From NCBI GenBank assembly GCA_045656625.1, contig JAZORL010000176.1, forward strand, positions 1 to 40,636: a stretch of 40,636 nt of DNA. The letters are read 5' to 3'. Below, piece after piece: positions 40,203 to 40,636 of the stretch. Position numbers and translations under genes: made by a program. This stretch comes from Scatosoma sp045656625 (GTDB lineage Bacteria > Bacillota > Clostridia > Christensenellales > Borkfalkiaceae). Each line of letters starts with the position of its first letter. Position 1 is the first letter of the stretch. The notes beneath the pieces were generated by a model. That model was not told the origin of the DNA and searched no databases. It saw nothing but the letters and a program-made list of their open reading frames with translations.

Positions 40203-40283
40203 AACGGCTGTCTGGGCGGAGCGATTCTCCACGACCTGCTCGGCGGTACGAATAACAATTTCCATATTAGGAGGATAAAGAAC
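40203..40283 (+). promoter_or_regulatory. rpsO leader, possible S15 autoregulatory RNA
   Basis: About 80 nt of untranslated leader, GC-rich in its first half. Two alternative short stems are possible: GGAG/CTCC around loop CGATT, or GAGC with the downstream GCTC. Ribosomal protein S15 represses its own leader in several bacteria by binding a structured RNA. I cannot match this leader to a described class by eye. Confidence 0.4.
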
Positions 40284-40538
40284 ATGGAAAAGAAAGAAAT
40301 CATTGCGCAGTATGCAACCCACGAAGGCGACACCGGTTCGCCCGAAGTACAAATCGCTCTTTTGACGAAGAGAATCAACCACTTGAACGATCACCTCAAA
40401 GAACACAAGCAGGATAACCATTCCCGCCGCGGTCTTTTGAAGATGGTAGGTAAGCGTCGTGGTCTTCTCGACTATTTGAAAGCGAAAGATATCGAAAGAT
40501 ACAGAGCGATCATCGAAGCGTTGGGTCTTAGAAAATAA
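40284..40538 (+). CDS. rpsO: 30S ribosomal protein S15
   Basis: 84 residues, with AGGAGG (40269-40274) ahead of ATG 40284. The family signature is complete: HEGDTGSPEVQIALLTKRI, then the HSRRGLLKMVGKRRGLLDYL segment and the C-terminal ALGLRK. It is about five residues shorter at the N-terminus than the usual 89. S15 binds the central domain of 16S rRNA early in 30S assembly. It is a monocistronic unit here with its own promoter, leader and terminator. Confidence 0.98.
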   Translation: MEKKEIIAQYATHEGDTGSPEVQIALLTKRINHLNDHLKEHKQDNHSRRGLLKMVGKRRGLLDYLKAKDIERYRAIIEALGLRK

Positions 40539-40548
40539 TGCAAGCACG

Positions 40549-40580
40549 AAAGGGCGGGTTGTTTTAACTCGCCCTTTTTT
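40549..40580 (+). terminator. Intrinsic terminator of rpsO
   Basis: A 12-bp stem AAAGGGCGGGTT with its complement (one G-T wobble), 5-nt loop GTTTT, T6 run. Confidence 0.9.
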
Positions 40581-40609
40581 GCGAGTATGGCGCAAAGGGG
40601 AAGGCAATA

Positions 40610-40636
40610 ATGCGGACAAGCTTTTGGCATGAAGCG
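40610..40636 (+). CDS. Possible start of a further gene, cut by the window end
   Basis: ATG 40610 opens nine codons (MRTSFWHEA) to the window edge, with AAGGGG (40595-40600) nine bases upstream. Too short to identify. polynucleotide phosphorylase often follows rpsO, but this start does not resemble it. Confidence 0.3.

Noticed and set aside
1..40636. CRISPR arrays, tRNA or rRNA genes, transposases, phage genes
   Set aside because: No regularly spaced repeats, cloverleaf-like sequences or integrase/transposase motifs were seen on reading both strands.

Overview
The window is 40.6 kb of mid-GC, densely packed bacterial chromosome. I place it in the Clostridia (Firmicutes), probably an uncultured anaerobic, gut-type lineage. 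Four things point there: the dprA-topA-trmFO-hslVU order, the tgt / yajC / SCIFF peptide / SCIFF maturase / secDF / recJ / rel / hemZ neighbourhood, rubrerythrin as an oxidative-stress protein, and textbook SigA promoters with AGGAGG-type ribosome binding sites. I cannot assign a family. I see no rRNA, tRNA, CRISPR array, transposase or phage gene.

Layout. (1) 1-7463: comM (5' truncated by the window edge), dprA, topA, trmFO, hslV, hslU, a tight co-directional block for DNA uptake/recombination, topology, tRNA modification and proteolysis. (2) 7525-9123: hisS and trxA. (3) 9181-9957: rubrerythrin on the minus strand with its own promoter and terminator. (4) 10080-15526: cardiolipin synthase and a small zinc-ribbon membrane protein, then an SbcD/SbcC-like pair from a separate promoter. 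(5) 15577-19498: a heterodimeric ABC exporter with an operator-like palindrome at its start site, followed by a 358-nt gene-free spacer. (6) 19814-20869: a membrane-embedded XRE-family regulator. (7) 20869-24190, minus strand: a polar amino acid ABC transporter operon (binding protein, permease, ATPase) ending in a PHP-type phosphatase. (8) 24328-27885: tgt and an ABC-2 type transporter pair. (9) 27937-33543: yajC, a small membrane protein, the six-cysteine SCIFF precursor (50 codons), its radical SAM maturase, secD and secF. (10) 33618-40131: recJ, rel, a metallo-beta-lactamase-fold hydrolase and hemZ. (11) 40168-40580: rpsO with its own promoter, leader and terminator, then a possible gene start cut by the window end.

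Most notable points. The amino acid-binding lipoprotein looks circularly permuted: the segment that normally ends the fold is at the N-terminus. Its partner ATPase carries an insertion of about 50 residues between Walker A and the Q-loop. SecD and SecF are both recognisable but lack the conserved membrane aspartates and glycine-rich motifs of proton-driven SecDF. The SCIFF precursor has its own strong promoter and is separated from its maturase by a perfect intrinsic-terminator hairpin. A second such hairpin, whose 3' arm is also the ribosome binding site of the next gene, follows yajC. These are readings of sequence alone; no database search was possible.
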